Made by a program: the position numbers and the translations under genes. Positions 48,466 through 58,767 of a stretch of 64,000 nt of DNA are shown here, one piece after another; positions within the stretch are counted from its first letter, which is position 1; each line of letters begins with the position of its first letter. The notes beneath the pieces are model-generated. The model saw only the letters and a list, made by a program, of their open reading frames with translations, did no database searches and was not told where the DNA came from. The DNA is from Mycolicibacterium aurum (GTDB lineage: Bacteria > Actinomycetota > Actinomycetes > Mycobacteriales > Mycobacteriaceae), in contig LT549889.1 in the NCBI GenBank assembly GCA_900078775.1, positions 4,650,001 through 4,714,000 of the forward strand. Direction: 5' to 3'.

Positions 48466-51400
48466 ATCCGCTGCTCGCTGACCGGACGCGGGGTGCCCAG
48501 CTGCTGGGCCCACAGGCTGACCCGCAATTCCTCGATCTGCCAACCGATGTCGACGACGTCGGCGCCGGCGGCCCGGGCCGGGGTCAGTCCGCGCAGCAGG
48601 TCGTCGTAGGCGTCCTCCACCGCGTGCACCCGGTCCATCCGCTCGCGGTCGGCGACCAGGCCGTGCGGCAGCCGTTCCAGCCGCCGCCCGATGGCCATCA
48701 GATAGCGGGTCAGATCCGCCAGCCTGCTCGCCCCGGTGACGGTGACGAATCCCTTGGGCAACAATCGGTCCAACTGGGCTCGGATGTCGGCCACCGCCTC
48801 GGCGTGCGCGGCCGGTGGCCGGTCCGGGATCCCCACCTGGGCCTCGTGTGCGGCGGCCAGCACCTTGGCCACCCGGGCCGCGATATCGCGGGTGGTGCCC
48901 GGCAGTGACGTGGCCAACTGTGCGGCCAGCGCGTCGAATTCAGGCTTGGTCCAGACGGTATCTCTGATCAGCGCGTCCACCGCGGCGTCGGCACAGTCCT
49001 CCAGCAGCGCGGTCAGGCTGCCGTCCGGATTCGCGTTCAGGGTCAGTCGGGACCGCATGTCCAAACCGCGCTCGACGGCCTTCACCGGGGAGGGCACCGA
49101 CAGCCGCAGCAGCCGGCGCAGTCCGGGCTTCATCCGCGCCGACTGCTCGGCCTTGGCCGCGAACACCGTCACATCCACCGCGGCCCCGGTGTCCACGAAG
49201 GCCGGGAAGCCGCGTACCGTGTGCCCGCCGCTGAGTTGCTCGACGGTACGCGGTAGTTCGGGCAGATCCTCGGGCCAGGCTTGCAGGCCGGTGCGTTCCC
49301 ATTGCCCGGCCACCGCCTTGGCCACGGCCTGCTGGACCGGGGCGGCCAGCCGGTCCTGCAGCCCGGCGAGGTCCTTGCCGCGGGCCACCTCGGTGCCGTC
49401 GGTGGTCTCCACCGCGAACGTCACCCGCAGGTGCTCGGGCACCTTGTCCAGGTCGAACGCCTCGACGGGCACCAGCACCCCGCTGCGCCGGCGCAGTTCG
49501 CGCTGGATCTCCGACAGCAGCGACCCGTTCTCCGGGTGCAGATCGTCCAGGATGGCCCGCGCGGTGTCCGGGGCGGGCACGAAGTTGCGGCGTAGGTCCT
49601 TGGGCAGTGACTTGATCAGCGCGGTGACCAGTTCCTCCCGCAATGCCGGTACCTGCCAGGCGAACCCGTCGCCACCGATGCGGGTGAGCACCTCGACCGG
49701 GACGTGCACGGTGACCCCGTCGTCGGCGGCCCCCGGCTCGAACCGGTAGGTCAGCGGCAGCGCCAGGTCCTGGGTGCGCCAGGTGTCGGGATGCTCGTCG
49801 GCCTCATCGCTGCGCAGCAGTTCGGCCCGGGTGAAGGTCAGCAGGTCCGGGGTCTTGTGCCGCTGCTTCTTCCACCACGAGTCGAAGTGCCGCGCCGAGA
49901 CCACGGTTGCCGGGATCCGGGCGTCGTAGAGGGCGAACAGTTCGTCGTCGCCGATCAGCAGGTCGCGCCGCCGGGCCCGTTCCTCCATCTCCTCCAGTTC
50001 GGCGCGCAGCCGGGCGTTGTCCCGGAAGAAGTGGTGCCGGGTCTGCCAGTCACCCTCGACCAGGGCGTGCCGGATGAACAGGTCCCGGGCCACCTCCGGG
50101 TCGATCTGCCCGTACCCGACGGCCCGGCGCGGCACCAGCGGCAGGCCGTACAGGGTGACCCGTTCGAAGGCCAGCACCGCGCCGCGCTGGGCGTTCCAGT
50201 GCGGTTCGCTGTAGGTGCGCGACACCAGATGCCCGGCCACCCGTTCGATCGACTCCGGGTCGATGCGCGCGGCGGTGCGGCCGAACAGCCTGCTGGTCTC
50301 CACCAGATCGGCGACCACGATCCAGCGCGGCGGCCGCTTGGTCAGTACCGAGCCCGGGGCCAGCACGAACTTGGTGTTGCGCGCACCGCTGTACTCGCGG
50401 GAGTCCCGGCCCTTGAGGTCCTCGCGTAACCCGATGTGCGACAACAGACCCGCGGCCAACGCGGCGTGCACCCGGGCCGGGTCGGCGGGCTCGTCGCCCT
50501 CCCGGATGCCCAGATCGCCGGCGATGCTGCGCAGCTGCCCGACCAGGTCCTGCCATTCCCGGATCCGCAGGTAGTGCAGGTACTCCTCGCGGCACATCCG
50601 CCGGAAGGCGCTGCCGGAGCGCTCTTTCCGTTGCTCACGCAGATACGTCCACAGGTTCAGGTAGGACACGAAGTCGGAGTTCTCATCGGCGAAGCGGGCG
50701 TGCTTCTGCCGGGCGGCCTCCTCCTTGTCGACGGGGCGTTCCCGCGGGTCCGGGATGGACAGCGCGGCGGCCAGCACCAGGACCTCGCGCACACAGTTCT
50801 CCTCCTCGGCGGCCAGGATCATCCGGCCGATCCGCGGGTCCAGCGGCAGCCGGGCCAGCCGCCGCCCGACATCGGTGAGAGCCCCGGCGGAGTCGAAGGC
50901 ACCGAGCTCCTGCAGCAGCTGCACACCGTCGCGGATGCTGCGGGCGTCCGGCGGGTCGAGAAAACCGAAGTCGCCGATGTCCCCGAGTTTCAGCGCCGCC
51001 ATCTGCAGGATGACCGCGGCCAGGTTGGTGCGCAGGATCTCCGGATCGGTGTAGCGGGGCCGGGATTCGAAGTCCTCCTCGGAGTACAGCCGGATGCACA
51101 CGCCGGGCGCGGTGCGCCCGGACCGGCCGGCCCGCTGTGCGGCCGAGGCCTGCGAGATCGGCTCGATGGGCAGTCGCTGCACCTTGGTGCGCCGGCTGTA
51201 CCGGGAGATCCGCGCGGTGCCCGGGTCCACCACGTAACGGATGCCGGGAACGGTCAGCGAGGTCTCGGCGACGTTGGTGGCCAACACGATTCGCCGCCGG
51301 TGCTTGCTGGGCGTGAAGACCTTCTGCTGTTCGGCGGTGGCCAGCCGGGCGTACAGCGGTAGCACCTCGGTGCCCTGGTCGACGAGGCCGCGCAGCGCGT

Positions 51401-52346
51401 CGGCGGTATCGCGGATCTCCCGTTCCCCGGACAGGAACACCAGTACGTCCCCGGGCGGTTCGGCCTCCAGTTCGGCGATGGCGTCGACGATCGCCTCGGT
51501 GGGATCGCGCAATTCGGTGCGCACGATCTCGTGGTCCGGGTCATCCGGGTCGTCTGACTCCTCCGACGCCACCGGCACTTCCAGTGGCCGGTACCGGATC
51601 TCGACCGGGTAGGTGCGCCCGGACACCTCGACGATCGGCGCTGGCGCCGCGACGGTGCCGAAATGTTGAGCGAACCGCTCGGGCTCGATGGTGGCCGAGG
51701 TGACGATGACCTTGAGATCGGGCCGGCGCGGCAGCAGTTCGCGCAGGTAGCCGAGCAGGAAGTCGATGTTGAGGCTGCGTTCGTGCGCCTCGTCCAGGAT
51801 CAGGGTGTCGTAGCGCAGCAGCCGGCGGTCGCGCTGGATCTCAGCGAGCAGGATGCCGTCGGTCATCAACTTGATCAGGGTCGAGTCGCTGGCCTGATCG
51901 GTGAACCGGACGGTGTAGCCGACGGTGGACCCCAGCGGGGTCCCCAGTTCGTCGGCGATGCGCTGGGCCACCGTGCGGGCGGCCAGCCGGCGGGGCTGGG
52001 TGTGCCCGATGGTGCCGCGGATGCCGCGGCCCAGTTCCAGGCAGATCTTGGGCAGCTGGGTGGTCTTGCCGGAGCCGGTGGCACCGGCCACCACCACCAC
52101 CTGGTTGTTGGCGATGGCGTCGGCGAGTTCGGCGCGGCTGTCGGTGACCGGCAGGTCCGGATAGCTGATCTGCGGGACGGCGGCCTGGCGGGTGAGCACC
52201 AGCGCCTCGGCGGCGGTGATCTGTTCGGCGATCCGGTCCAGCTGCCCGGGCCCGGCCTGCTTCAGCCGGCGGCCCAGCCGGGAGGCGTCGCGGTAGGTCA
52301 GACCGTCCAACCGGTTACGCAACGCGCGGACGGAGGGCTCGGACAC
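48438..52346 (-). CDS. hrpA: ATP-dependent RNA helicase HrpA (DEAH box)
   Basis: HrpA unwinds RNA and in E. coli rescues stalled ribosomes. The 1302-residue protein has Walker A G-A-T-G-S-G-K-T-T (88-96), the DEAH box L-D-E-A-H-E-R, S-A-T (motif III), Q-R-A-G-R-S-G-R (motif VI), then the HA2, OB and long C-terminal DUF3418 regions typical of HrpA. GTG 52346 follows TATCCT (52359-52354) by seven bases, suggesting a leaderless transcript. The length equals full bacterial HrpA, with no sign of truncation. Confidence 0.97.
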   Translation of the reverse strand: MSEPSVRALRNRLDGLTYRDASRLGRRLKQAGPGQLDRIAEQITAAEALVLTRQAAVPQISYPDLPVTDSRAELADAIANNQVVVVAGATGSGKTTQLPKICLELGRGIRGTIGHTQPRRLAARTVAQRIADELGTPLGSTVGYTVRFTDQASDSTLIKLMTDGILLAEIQRDRRLLRYDTLILDEAHERSLNIDFLLGYLRELLPRRPDLKVIVTSATIEPERFAQHFGTVAAPAPIVEVSGRTYPVEIRYRPLEVPVASEESDDPDDPDHEIVRTELRDPTEAIVDAIAELEAEPPGDVLVFLSGEREIRDTADALRGLVDQGTEVLPLYARLATAEQQKVFTPSKHRRRIVLATNVAETSLTVPGIRYVVDPGTARISRYSRRTKVQRLPIEPISQASAAQRAGRSGRTAPGVCIRLYSEEDFESRPRYTDPEILRTNLAAVILQMAALKLGDIGDFGFLDPPDARSIRDGVQLLQELGAFDSAGALTDVGRRLARLPLDPRIGRMILAAEEENCVREVLVLAAALSIPDPRERPVDKEEAARQKHARFADENSDFVSYLNLWTYLREQRKERSGSAFRRMCREEYLHYLRIREWQDLVGQLRSIAGDLGIREGDEPADPARVHAALAAGLLSHIGLREDLKGRDSREYSGARNTKFVLAPGSVLTKRPPRWIVVADLVETSRLFGRTAARIDPESIERVAGHLVSRTYSEPHWNAQRGAVLAFERVTLYGLPLVPRRAVGYGQIDPEVARDLFIRHALVEGDWQTRHHFFRDNARLRAELEEMEERARRRDLLIGDDELFALYDARIPATVVSARHFDSWWKKQRHKTPDLLTFTRAELLRSDEADEHPDTWRTQDLALPLTYRFEPGAADDGVTVHVPVEVLTRIGGDGFAWQVPALREELVTALIKSLPKDLRRNFVPAPDTARAILDDLHPENGSLLSEIQRELRRRSGVLVPVEAFDLDKVPEHLRVTFAVETTDGTEVARGKDLAGLQDRLAAPVQQAVAKAVAGQWERTGLQAWPEDLPELPRTVEQLSGGHTVRGFPAFVDTGAAVDVTVFAAKAEQSARMKPGLRRLLRLSVPSPVKAVERGLDMRSRLTLNANPDGSLTALLEDCADAAVDALIRDTVWTKPEFDALAAQLATSLPGTTRDIAARVAKVLAAAHEAQVGIPDRPPAAHAEAVADIRAQLDRLLPKGFVTVTGASRLADLTRYLMAIGRRLERLPHGLVADRERMDRVHAVEDAYDDLLRGLTPARAAGADVVDIGWQIEELRVSLWAQQLGTPRPVSEQRIYKAIDAIG

Positions 52347-52423
52347 TCACGCAAGGATAGGCGGTTGACCATCCGCCCCGCGCAGGTGCAGGCTCGAGGT
52401 CTCGACGTCGGTGGAGGCTATCC

Positions 52424-52888
52424 ATGTCTGATCTGTTGGAGACCGATTACTTCGGTGCGATGCTGCGGGACTTCCTGCCCCCCGGCGCACGGCTGCCCCG
52501 CGCGCAGTTCCCGCGGCTGCTCACCGACGACGTCCGGCTGCATGTGTGCGCCGGCCGGGTCGCGGCCGCCGAGTGGGGCCGGGCCGAGACGCACGCCCCG
52601 GTGACCGTCACCGCCACCCATGTGGTCGCGACCGAGCACGGGCTGCTGGTGGCTGCCACGGTCACGGCCCCGGGCGCACACGAGCGGCGCCATTACCTGG
52701 CCACCCCGCACAGCCTGTTCGAGGAGATCGCCGACCGGATGCACGACGCCGCGCTGCCGATCGGGTGCGCCGCGGCGGACTGCCGCCTCGACCACGACCT
52801 CACCTCGATGTGGCAGTTCGAGGCGGCGCTGCGCCGGATGCTGGAGGACTATCCGGTGCTGGAGCTTGAGCTGTCCGGCGCCCAATAG
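52424..52888 (+). CDS. Hypothetical 154-residue protein
   Basis: No domain recognised. The protein is soluble, acidic, with a possible beta core (V-T-V-T-A-T-H-V-V-A, G-L-L-V-A-A-T-V-T) and three Cys. GGAGG at 52412-52416 ahead of ATG 52424 is the best ribosome site in this part of the window. It is divergent from hrpA and its last 40 bp overlap the convergent folate reductase gene. Confidence 0.72.
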   Translation: MSDLLETDYFGAMLRDFLPPGARLPRAQFPRLLTDDVRLHVCAGRVAAAEWGRAETHAPVTVTATHVVATEHGLLVAATVTAPGAHERRHYLATPHSLFEEIADRMHDAALPIGCAAADCRLDHDLTSMWQFEAALRRMLEDYPVLELELSGAQ

Positions 52889-53750
52889 TCGAGCATCTCG
52901 GCAAAGGTGTCGAAGGCCGGCTTGGACGGGCCGTAGGCCGCCTCGAGGTGCACGCTGAGCGGGAAGCCCAGCTCGCCGACCCCATCGATCACCCGCTTGT
53001 ACAGGTCGAGCATCTCCTTGCGCTTCTCGGCCGGATCCAGGGTGGCCAGCCGGCCGACGAACTCCTGCTCGGCGGCCACGGCGGCATTGCCCGGATCCTG
53101 GATCAGCCAGTTGATCAGTCCTACCTTGGACTCCAACTTCGGCACGAACCCGAAGGACAGCAGGATCTCCGGGCGGTGCTCGGTGGTGCGGGCGAACTCG
53201 GCGAGGAACCCGACGACGGCGTCGGAGTACAGCAGCTGGGTCATGCCGTAGGTGGCGCCCTGGTCCAGCTTGAACTTGAACCGACCCTGCTCACCCTCGC
53301 GGGTGGGAATCAGGATGACGCCGCGGTTGGGCACCAGCGAGGCGAAGGTGGACAGCGCATCGGTGGGAGCGACGCCACCGCCCTCCCCGTCGGAGAGCGT
53401 GCGCGGCACCCCGACGAACGCGATGCCGTCGAAGTCGGCGGCGTTCAGTTCGGTGAGCCGGTCGCGCAGCGCGGACTCGTCCAGGAACGAGGTCACCTGG
53501 GTGCACAGGCCGCGGGAGTCGGGCAGCTCGGGCCGGATCAGCGACCAGTACTCCAGCACGTCCATCTTGGGCTTCATCTCGATGGGACGGTCGTCGTCCT
53601 CGTCGATCATCCCGGGGATCATGATGTGGCCGATGGCGACGCCGGTCTCCTGCGACAACGCGCGGACCTTGATCGCCTCGTCGACGGCATACCGAGCACC
53701 CCGTTCCACGTTCGGGGGACGAGTTCCAGCGCGACGGTGTTCAGCGGCAC
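52849..53750 (-). CDS. Mycobacterial-type methylenetetrahydrofolate reductase, 5' end frameshifted
   Basis: This is the flavin-independent MetF-like class I recall from M. smegmatis (MSMEG_6649/6664), reducing methylene- to methyl-THF for methionine synthesis. The intact part (287 residues from 53709) holds G-H-I-M-I-P-G-M and the folate-barrel pattern. The true N-terminus, V-P-L-N-T-V-A-L-E-L-V-P, begins at GTG 53750 in another frame; adding one G to the GGGGG at 53714-53718 joins it to N-V-E-R-G-A-R-Y. TAGGGT seven bases before GTG 53750 supports that start as leaderless. Probably a sequencing undercall. Confidence 0.82.
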
Positions 53751-53796
53751 GAACGACACCCTAACGACACCGTGCTGGGCGTGGTAAACCTCCGGC

Positions 53797-54567
53797 ATGG
53801 CCGAACGTGTCACCTTCTGCAGCGCCACCGGTCCCAGCCTGGCCGGGATCGTCGATTCGCCGGAGGGGCCGGTGCGGGGCTGGGGAGTCTTCTCGCACGG
53901 GTTCACCCTGGGCAAGGACTCGCCCGCCGCGGCCCGCATCTGCAAGCAGTTGGCCGCCGACGGGATCGGCATGCTGCGTTTCGACGCGCTCGGCCTCGGC
54001 GGCTCCGAGGGCGACTGGGGCGACGGCTCGTTCACCTGCAAGGTGAACGACATCATCCGCGCCTGCCGGTTCATGGCCGACCGGGGCACCCCCGCCGACC
54101 TGCTGGTCGGGCACTCGTGGGGCGGTTCGGCGGCGATCGCCGCGGCCCGGGACTGTCCCGGGGTGCGGGCGGTGGTCACGGTGGGCGCGCCGTTCGACCC
54201 GACCCATGTCGAGCACCAGTACGACGCGTGTCTGGAGCAGGTACTCGCCGAGGGCAGCGGGCAGTGGATGGTCGGCGGCAGGACGCTGACGCTCAAGCGG
54301 GCGTTCGTCGAGGATGTGCGCCGGGCCGAGCTGCAGGACAAGATCGCCGGGCTCAGCCTGCCGCTGCTGATCCTGCATTCGCCGACCGACAACACCGTCG
54401 GCATCGAGAACGCGAGTGACATATTCAACACTGCGCGCCACCCCCGCAGCTTCGTCTCGCTCGAGGGTTCCGAGCATCTGCTGACCGGACCGGGCCAGGC
54501 CAAACGCGCCGGGCGCATCATCGGCGCCTGGGCCGACGCCTATCTGGGTGGCGAACCGCCGCGGTAG
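53797..54567 (+). CDS. Alpha/beta hydrolase
   Basis: The 256-residue protein has the Ser nucleophile elbow V-G-H-S-W-G-G, an early S-H-G-F-T-L-G-K-D-S-P oxyanion loop, D for the acid (S-P-T-D-N-T-V) and E-H-L-L for the His. It resembles the hydrolase half of hydrolase-OsmC proteins but has no OsmC domain. Divergent from the folate reductase. Substrate unknown. Confidence 0.87.
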   Translation: MAERVTFCSATGPSLAGIVDSPEGPVRGWGVFSHGFTLGKDSPAAARICKQLAADGIGMLRFDALGLGGSEGDWGDGSFTCKVNDIIRACRFMADRGTPADLLVGHSWGGSAAIAAARDCPGVRAVVTVGAPFDPTHVEHQYDACLEQVLAEGSGQWMVGGRTLTLKRAFVEDVRRAELQDKIAGLSLPLLILHSPTDNTVGIENASDIFNTARHPRSFVSLEGSEHLLTGPGQAKRAGRIIGAWADAYLGGEPPR

Positions 54568-54573
54568 CGCGTC

Positions 54574-55875
54574 CTACCCGGCCTGGTCGCGGATCGCCCG
54601 GATGGCCGGTGCCGTCGACGCCGGCAGCAGCGCCCGGCGGTCGGCCGGGGTGTGCACGTCCACCGCGACGCCATCGGCGAACCGGTAGGGCTGCGCGGCG
54701 ATCAGCCCGACGAGTTGCCTTCGCAGCCGCGACATCTCGGCGCGGACGGTGACCACCCGGGACCCGTCGCCGTACAGGTCCGCGGACAGTTCGGTGGCGC
54801 TGCGGCCGCCGCGACGGGTGGCCAGCACCAGCAGGATCTCGGCGTGCCGCGGTGAGATGTCGCGCCGCCAGGTTCCCGACGGCCCGGCCATCGCCAGCGT
54901 CGGGGCGCTCTGATTGCGCAGGTCCAGGGTGACCTGCGCGGTGCGCTCGGCCGCGGAGGTGTCGGGATCGGCGGCGTCGTCGACGGGGCGCACCAGCCAG
55001 CCGCCGGCGAGCGGCTCCAGCTCGCAGGCGCCCAGCGCCGGGATGAACACCCGGCCGGCTCCGGCATTGTGCGGCAACAGGATCCGGTTGTGCGGCGGCA
55101 TCCGGTCCACGGCGGCCACCCAGCCGTCCGGATCCACGGCCAGGGCGGGCGCCCCGATCCGGGCCAGCATCGGCGCGGCGACCGCGCGCAGCCGGTTCAG
55201 GGTGCGTTCGTGGACCTCCCGCAGCCGGGACTCGGCCAGCCGCGCCACCAGGTCCACCAGCGCGACGGTGGTGGGGTGCACGGTGGCGGCCGGCCCGGAC
55301 ACGTCGACGGCGCCGATCACATGCCCGGTGCGCGGATCCCGGATCGGGGCGCCGGCGCAGGTCCAGGTGTGGTGGCTGCGCAGGAAATGCTCGGCGGAGA
55401 ACACCTGCACGGCGCGGCGCGAGACCAGGGCGGTGCCGATCGCGTTGGTGCCCACCGCGGGCTCGCCCCAGTTCGCGCCCTCCACGAAGCCGAGCCGGTC
55501 CGCCTGGGCCAGCACCCGCGGGGTGCCCGACCGCCACAGCACCCGTCCGCGGGCATCGGCGACCACCAGGATGTTGCTGCCGTCGGCGATCACCGACTCC
55601 AGCCCGTGCGAGATGTCGGCCAGCACCGCCATCAGCCCCGAGGACTGGCGCAGCAACTCCAGTCCGCTGCGGTCGACGTCGGGCGGATCATGGTGCTCGG
55701 GGTCGATCCCGCTGTCCAGCAATCGGTTCCAGGATTCCGCGATGACCTGACGCGGTTTGGCCGGGCCGCGGGCACCGGCCATGGTGGCGTCGTACACCTC
55801 CGACAGCAGCATGGCGTACTGCCGCGGGTCGTCACCGATCGCGACCGCGGGCTCGGGGATCGAGGGGCCGGCCAT
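54574..55875 (-). CDS. GAF-domain transcriptional regulator (AcoR-like, no sigma-54 domain)
   Basis: The 433-residue protein has an AcoR-type N-terminal GAF sensor: S-W-N-R-L-L-D-S-G-I-D-P, E-G-A-N-W-G-E-P-A-V-G-T-N-A-I-G-T-A-L, then a C-terminal winged-helix DNA-binding part (S-P-R-H-A-E-I-L-L-V-L ... L-S-A-D-L-Y-G) instead of an AAA+ domain. Such regulators sense acetoin, ketones or glycerol. ATG 55875 is chosen; GTG 55911 is possible. The 43-bp gap from the SDR stop makes it second in an operon with the acetoin-reductase-like SDR, and it probably controls the divergent FMO. Confidence 0.87.
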   Translation of the reverse strand: MAGPSIPEPAVAIGDDPRQYAMLLSEVYDATMAGARGPAKPRQVIAESWNRLLDSGIDPEHHDPPDVDRSGLELLRQSSGLMAVLADISHGLESVIADGSNILVVADARGRVLWRSGTPRVLAQADRLGFVEGANWGEPAVGTNAIGTALVSRRAVQVFSAEHFLRSHHTWTCAGAPIRDPRTGHVIGAVDVSGPAATVHPTTVALVDLVARLAESRLREVHERTLNRLRAVAAPMLARIGAPALAVDPDGWVAAVDRMPPHNRILLPHNAGAGRVFIPALGACELEPLAGGWLVRPVDDAADPDTSAAERTAQVTLDLRNQSAPTLAMAGPSGTWRRDISPRHAEILLVLATRRGGRSATELSADLYGDGSRVVTVRAEMSRLRRQLVGLIAAQPYRFADGVAVDVHTPADRRALLPASTAPAIRAIRDQAG

Positions 55876-55918
55876 TGCCCCGATTGTGCTCCCCGTCACA
55901 GGGGCGGTCACCCGCGGG

Positions 55919-56728
<810 letters not shown>

Positions 56729-56761
56729 GGGACATGTCTATGTGAGCCGGGCCACAGAGGT

Positions 56762-56787
56762 AAGGGTTGCAGGGGGTTGCAACCCTT
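56762..56787. promoter_or_regulatory. Inverted repeat between acetoin-reductase-like SDR and FMO genes
   Basis: Arms AAGGGTTGCA and TGCAACCCTT (10 bp, perfect) are separated by six bases; inside lies the 12-bp palindrome GGGTTGCAACCC (56774-56785), and a further half-site GGGGGTTGCG follows at 56792-56800. The spacing allows alternative dimer registers. The GAF regulator is the obvious binder. Confidence 0.75.
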
Positions 56788-56822
56788 GTGCGGGGGTTGC
56801 GTCCTGCTGTGTGCTGGCTCAC

Positions 56823-58679
56823 ATGACGCAGATCGCCGACCTCCCCGTTGCTCCGTCCGCCGTTCGTTCCCCGCAGGAACGGGTGGATGCCTGGCTGGCC
56901 GCCTTCGAGACCGCCCTGGCCACCCGCGATATCGAGCGGGTCACCGGGATGTTCGCCGTCGACGGCTTCTGGCGGGACCTCGTCTCGTTCACCTGGAACC
57001 TCAAGACCCTGGAGGGCCGCGACGCGATCGGCGACATGCTGACGGCCCGGCTCGCGGCCACCGACCCGTCCGCATTCGGCACCCGCGAGACCCCGACCGA
57101 CGACGGGGACGGCGTCGTCTCGGCGTTCATCGAGTTCGACACCGCGGTGGGCCGCGGCAACGGGCACCTGCGTTTGAAAAGAGGCGCTGACGGAACGGAC
57201 ACGGCCTGGACGTTGCTGACCACCCTGCAGGAGCTCAAGGGCCACGAGGAGCGCAAGGGCGCCACCCGGGTGCTGGGCGCGGTGCACGGCGCCGACCCGG
57301 ACACCCGGTCCTGGGCGGAGCGCAAAGTCGACGAGGAACTGTCCCTCGGTTACACCGAGCAGCCCTACACGTTGGTGATCGGCGGCGGGCAGGGCGGCAT
57401 CGCGCTGGGTGCCCGGCTGCGGCAGCTGGGGGTGCCGGCGATCGTGGTGGACAAGCACGAGCGCCCCGGCGATCAGTGGCGCAAGCGGTACAAGTCGCTG
57501 TGCCTGCACGACCCGGTCTGGTACGACCACCTGCCGTATCTGCCGTTCCCGCAGAACTGGCCGGTGTTCGCCCCCAAGGACAAGATCGGGGACTGGCTGG
57601 AGTTCTACACCAAGGTGATGGAGGTCCCCTACTGGTCCAAGACCACCTGCCTGTCCGCTGTGTTCGATCCCGAAGTCCACGGCGGCCGAGGCGGCTGGAC
57701 GGTCGAGGTGGACCGCGACGGTGAGCGGCTCACGCTGCACCCCACCCAACTGGTGCTGGCCACCGGCATGTCCGGCAAGCCGAACATCCCGGCCTTCCCC
57801 GGCCAGGACGTATTCGCCGGGGAGCAGCACCATTCCAGCCACCACCCGGGCCCGGACCAGTACGTCGGGAAGCGGGTGGTGGTGATCGGCGCCAACAACT
57901 CCGCACACGACATCTGCAAGGCGCTGGTGGAGAACGACGTCGACGTGACCATGGTGCAGCGGTCCTCCACCCACATCGTGAAATCGGATTCCTTGATGGA
58001 ACTGGGCCTGGGCGACCTGTACTCGGAGCGCGCGGTGGCCGCCGGGATGACGACCGAGAAGGCCGACCTGACGTTCGCCTCGCTGCCGTACCGGATCATG
58101 AATCAGTTCCAGAAGCCGATCTATGACGCAATCCGGGAGCGGGACAAGGACTTCTACGACCGTCTGGAGGCCGCCGGCTTCGACCTGGACTTCGGCGATG
58201 ACGACTCCGGCCTGTTCATGAAGTACCTGCGTCGCGGCTCGGGCTACTACATCGACGTCGGCGCGTGCGATCTGGTCGCCGACGGCAGCATCAAGCTCGC
58301 GCACGGCGACGTGTCGCACCTGACCGCGGATTCGGTTGTGCTGCAAGACGGTACGGTGCTACCCGCCGATGTGGTGGTGTACGCCACCGGGTTCGGGTCG
58401 ATGAACGGCTGGGCCGCCGACCTGATGGGCCAGGAGGTCGCCGACCGGGTGGGCAAGGTGTGGGGCCTGGGTAGCGACACCACCAAGGACCCGGGCCCGT
58501 GGGAGGGCGAGCAGCGCAACATGTGGAAGCCCACCCAGCAGCCGAACCTGTGGTTCCACGGCGGGAATCTGCATCAGTCCCGGCACTATTCGCTGTACCT
58601 GGCGCTGCAACTCAAGGCGCGCTACGAGGGCCTGCCCACCCCGGTGTACGGCCTGCAGGAGGTGCACCACCTCAGCTAG
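56823..58679 (+). CDS. SnoaL-flavin monooxygenase fusion protein
   Basis: The 618-residue protein has an N-terminal SnoaL/NTF2 domain (about residues 18-140) and a class B flavin monooxygenase: FAD motif G-G-G-Q-G-G (187-192), R-W-R-type Q-W-R-K-R-Y, NADPH motif V-I-G-A-N-N-S-A-H-D and the A-T-G-F-G-S end motif. The Baeyer-Villiger fingerprint F-x-G-x3-H-x3-W/D is not fully seen; Y-/V-G-K-R occurs instead, so N-oxygenation or other chemistry is possible. Regulated with the divergent acetoin-reductase-like SDR. Confidence 0.9.
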   Translation: MTQIADLPVAPSAVRSPQERVDAWLAAFETALATRDIERVTGMFAVDGFWRDLVSFTWNLKTLEGRDAIGDMLTARLAATDPSAFGTRETPTDDGDGVVSAFIEFDTAVGRGNGHLRLKRGADGTDTAWTLLTTLQELKGHEERKGATRVLGAVHGADPDTRSWAERKVDEELSLGYTEQPYTLVIGGGQGGIALGARLRQLGVPAIVVDKHERPGDQWRKRYKSLCLHDPVWYDHLPYLPFPQNWPVFAPKDKIGDWLEFYTKVMEVPYWSKTTCLSAVFDPEVHGGRGGWTVEVDRDGERLTLHPTQLVLATGMSGKPNIPAFPGQDVFAGEQHHSSHHPGPDQYVGKRVVVIGANNSAHDICKALVENDVDVTMVQRSSTHIVKSDSLMELGLGDLYSERAVAAGMTTEKADLTFASLPYRIMNQFQKPIYDAIRERDKDFYDRLEAAGFDLDFGDDDSGLFMKYLRRGSGYYIDVGACDLVADGSIKLAHGDVSHLTADSVVLQDGTVLPADVVVYATGFGSMNGWAADLMGQEVADRVGKVWGLGSDTTKDPGPWEGEQRNMWKPTQQPNLWFHGGNLHQSRHYSLYLALQLKARYEGLPTPVYGLQEVHHLS

Positions 58680-58685
58680 CCGGCC

Positions 58686-58759
58686 GCCGAAACACGCGTA
58701 CCCGTTGCTCCACCCCTTGAAGCCAAGGCCGGAAAAGCAACGGGTACGCGTGTTTCGGC
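58686..58759. repeat. Perfect 24-bp inverted repeat with nested small stem
   Basis: Arms 58686-58709 and 58736-58759 are exact reverse complements (left arm starts GCCGAAACACG, ends CCGTTGCT); the 26-base loop holds CCTTG-AAGC-CAAGG. It fills the space between convergent FMO and DUF5078-like genes. A bidirectional terminator is likely; its perfection also suggests a mobile palindromic element. Confidence 0.8.
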
Positions 58760-58767
58760 GTGCAGGA

